Below, piece after piece: positions 13,648 to 14,985 of a stretch of DNA of 14,985 nucleotides; the stretch's first letter is position 1, and each line of letters opens with the position of its first letter. The translations under genes were made by a program, and so were the position numbers. Source of the stretch: Clostridiaceae bacterium (lineage in GTDB: Bacteria > Bacillota > Clostridia > Saccharofermentanales > UBA5734); assembly GCA_012522285.1 (NCBI GenBank), contig JAAYKS010000259.1:1-14985 (forward strand), read 5' to 3'. Under the pieces are notes generated by a model. The model was not told the DNA's origin. It did no database searches and saw only the letters and a list, made by a program, of their open reading frames with translations.

Positions 13648-13665
13648 GTCCGGTTGTTACATTAT
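13629..13665. terminator. Long hairpin, likely bidirectional terminator between GH3 and GNAT genes
   Basis: ATAATGTAACAACCGG (13629-13644) pairs perfectly with CCGGTTGTTACATTAT (13650-13665), a 16-bp stem with a TTTGT loop. It lies between two convergent genes, 27 bases after the GH3 stop and overlapping the GNAT stop (13662-13664). Its GC core is flanked on both sides by an AT-rich part that could serve as a U-rich tail in either direction, though no uninterrupted T-run exists. Confidence 0.6.
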
Positions 13666-14630
13666 GCCGGTGCGAACAATCGTCCATCCAGCCGGCGCAG
13701 CATCGAAACGCATACCGGCTGGAAGTGGCGGAGCCAGAACCTTGCCCCCTCGATGTTGGCGGCTTCGCAGTCCACGGAGCACCGCTCCATGCCGGACTCG
13801 ACCGCCCATGTCATGATTGCCGAAAGAAGGGCCCGGGCAATCCCTCCGGCTCGTTCCGCAGGATCGACATAAGCCCCGTTGATCGCAAAGGAGCGGGGGC
13901 CGCGCACAATCCAAGCCGCGCCGTCCTCCACCGGTTCGCACTTCATGTAGCCGACGGGGCGGTCGCCTTTCCATGCGATCCACGTATGGCATCCGGCTCC
14001 TTCGATCCATCTTGCCGCGTCTTCCGGGGTGTCCTCTTCCGAGGAGGCCCGGAACACAGGGGAGAGGATCAGATGCTGGTTGACGCACGACGCCATCGAC
14101 AGCACTGCTGCGCCATCAGCGGATCGCGCCGGTCGGATACAAAATCCATCGGGCAGTGTCGCCTCGATTGGCTCGACCCGGCGAACCGCATCGAGGCAAA
14201 GGTACCCGAACCCATTCCAGGAAAACGCATCCCGCGCCTGTGTGTCCGCATGGAACAGGTTGGCCACATGGACACGACAGCCGTGGTCGACCCAGCGTTG
14301 TCCGCTCGCGCGGTAGAGTGCCTGCCCTGCCTCCCGTCCGGTTCCGGGCCGGGTGGCATGTGCCCACTCCGGGGTATAGGAACCGCGGGGAGATCCAAAA
14401 AAGTCTTCGATCTCCCAACCGGCCATGTATCCGACGACCCCGGCTCCGTCGGTCAGCACCGTGCCTCCCGCCTCTTCCATCAGACGCACCAGCCTCTCAC
14501 GCACATCGGCTGGATCGATGTGACCTGTGGCCAGCGCGGGGGTTTGGGCGGCCTGCCGCGACAGATTCTCCATGAACAATGTGACGCAGGCATCCAGATG
14601 CTTCTTTTCGAGGACGGCGGGGATCGTCAT
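13662..14630 (-). CDS. Two-domain (tandem) GNAT acetyltransferase
   Basis: A 322-residue protein with two GNAT folds in a row, roughly twice the normal single-domain length. The N-terminal domain (about 4-150) has VGYMAGWEI and PEWAHATRPGTGREAGQAL, where the acetyl-CoA loop (usually R/Q-x-x-G-x-G/A) is only loosely kept, plus a terminal WNGFGYLCLD strand. The C-terminal domain (about 163-311) has GYMKCEPV, then INGAYVDPAERAGGIARALL (250-269), a better acetyl-CoA motif (ERAGGIA), and SVDCEAANIEGARFWLRHF (285-303). The C-terminal domain is probably the active one and the N-terminal half structural or regulatory (inference). Its ATG overlaps the stop of the upstream GNAT gene (ATGA, 14627-14630), and AAAGGAG (complement of 14639-14645) supports the start. 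Substrate unknown. Confidence 0.87.
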   Translation of the reverse strand: MTIPAVLEKKHLDACVTLFMENLSRQAAQTPALATGHIDPADVRERLVRLMEEAGGTVLTDGAGVVGYMAGWEIEDFFGSPRGSYTPEWAHATRPGTGREAGQALYRASGQRWVDHGCRVHVANLFHADTQARDAFSWNGFGYLCLDAVRRVEPIEATLPDGFCIRPARSADGAAVLSMASCVNQHLILSPVFRASSEEDTPEDAARWIEGAGCHTWIAWKGDRPVGYMKCEPVEDGAAWIVRGPRSFAINGAYVDPAERAGGIARALLSAIMTWAVESGMERCSVDCEAANIEGARFWLRHFQPVCVSMLRRLDGRLFAPA

Positions 14631-14985
14631 GACGGGTTCTCCTTTGGGATATCAAACCAGAAATAACACCGTTCTTCCGTTTGCCGGGTCAGTTGCCCGC
14701 CATTTGCCTTTGCGACCCGGAGGGAGGGCAGGTTGTCGTTGTTGATGGTTACGAGGACGCGATCGAGGCCCTGCTTGCCAGCTTCTTCAAGCATCAGGCC
14801 CAGGAGGCGACTCCCATACCCTTTTCCCCGTTCAGAGGGGCGAATGCCGTAGCCGATATTGCCGCCTTCGACGCGCAGCGCTGCGGTCAGTTCATACCGG
14901 AGCTTGGCGCTGCCGACCGGTCGGTCGCCGTCAGAGAGCCAGTAGACGGTTTGACGCACAAACCCGGGCGGGAGCCCTATGCCTC
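14627..14985 (-). CDS. GNAT family N-acetyltransferase, 5' end outside window
   Basis: The reading frame is open from the right edge to a TGA at 14627-14629. The visible 118 residues include LPPGFVRQTVYWL, DRPVGSAKLRYELTAALR, then GGNIGYGIRPSERGKGYGSR with the classic acetyl-CoA loop RGKGYG, VTINNDNLPSLRVAKANGG and a final YFWFDI strand. This is a standard GNAT fold of the YqjY/'GGHIGYGIRPSERGKGY' group, missing only the N-terminal part. A GTG at 14957-14959 could be mistaken for the start, but the codons upstream of it (encoding LPPGF) fit the family, so the gene continues past the edge. It is translationally coupled to the tandem-GNAT gene downstream. Substrate unknown. Confidence 0.85.
   Translation of the reverse strand, partial: GIGLPPGFVRQTVYWLSDGDRPVGSAKLRYELTAALRVEGGNIGYGIRPSERGKGYGSRLLGLMLEEAGKQGLDRVLVTINNDNLPSLRVAKANGGQLTRQTEERCYFWFDIPKENPS

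Overview
The window looks like chromosomal DNA from a GC-rich member of the Bacillota (Clostridia-like). The evidence is as follows: nearly every gene start has a strong GGAGG-type ribosome binding site 6-10 bases upstream; promoters are sigma-A type, often with an extended -10; there is an aldo/keto reductase fused to a bacterial-type ferredoxin domain, a NatA/NatB-like ABC exporter, and a Thr-rich lipoprotein with a DUF5050-like domain. The species cannot be fixed from the sequence. No rRNA, tRNA, CRISPR array, insertion sequence or phage gene is visible, and no gap between genes exceeds 185 bases.

Layout. 1-235 (-): start of a GNAT acetyltransferase that runs off the left edge. 419-1531 (+): ferredoxin-fused aldo/keto reductase. 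1554-3769 (-): two-gene ABC exporter operon, ATPase first, permease translationally coupled through ATGA. 3952-4824 (+): PPK2-type polyphosphate kinase. 4865-5956 (-): alanine dehydrogenase. 6060-8290: four small redox genes on alternating strands (Cys-rich FMN flavoprotein, flavodoxin, Rieske ferredoxin, nitroreductase). 8415-9569 (+): lipoprotein, followed by 9608-10414 (+): ZIP metal transporter. 10494-11137 (+): a visibly AT-richer RelB/RelE-like toxin-antitoxin pair. 11232-13601 (+): cytoplasmic GH3 glycosidase. 13662-14985 (-): two overlapping GNAT genes, the first one cut by the right edge.

How the genes fit together. Most genes are single-gene transcription units or pairs in divergent/convergent arrangement, so this is mainly ordinary housekeeping and accessory metabolism: redox enzymes for anaerobic life, nucleotide/polyphosphate and amino acid metabolism, divalent metal uptake, oligosaccharide breakdown. 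The parts that deserve a second look are regulatory or structural: perfect palindromes lying inside the -35/-10 spacers of the ABC operon and the GH3 gene; a 23-base perfect palindrome over the toxin-antitoxin promoter; an unusually long, AT-rich gap between antitoxin and toxin; nearly identical extended -10/start regions for ppk2 and the GH3 gene; a 28-base tandem duplication feeding into a 16-bp hairpin between the GH3 and GNAT genes; and an in-frame amber codon that seems to clip the last residues of the ZIP transporter. I did not find convincing evidence of a wholly new multi-gene system.
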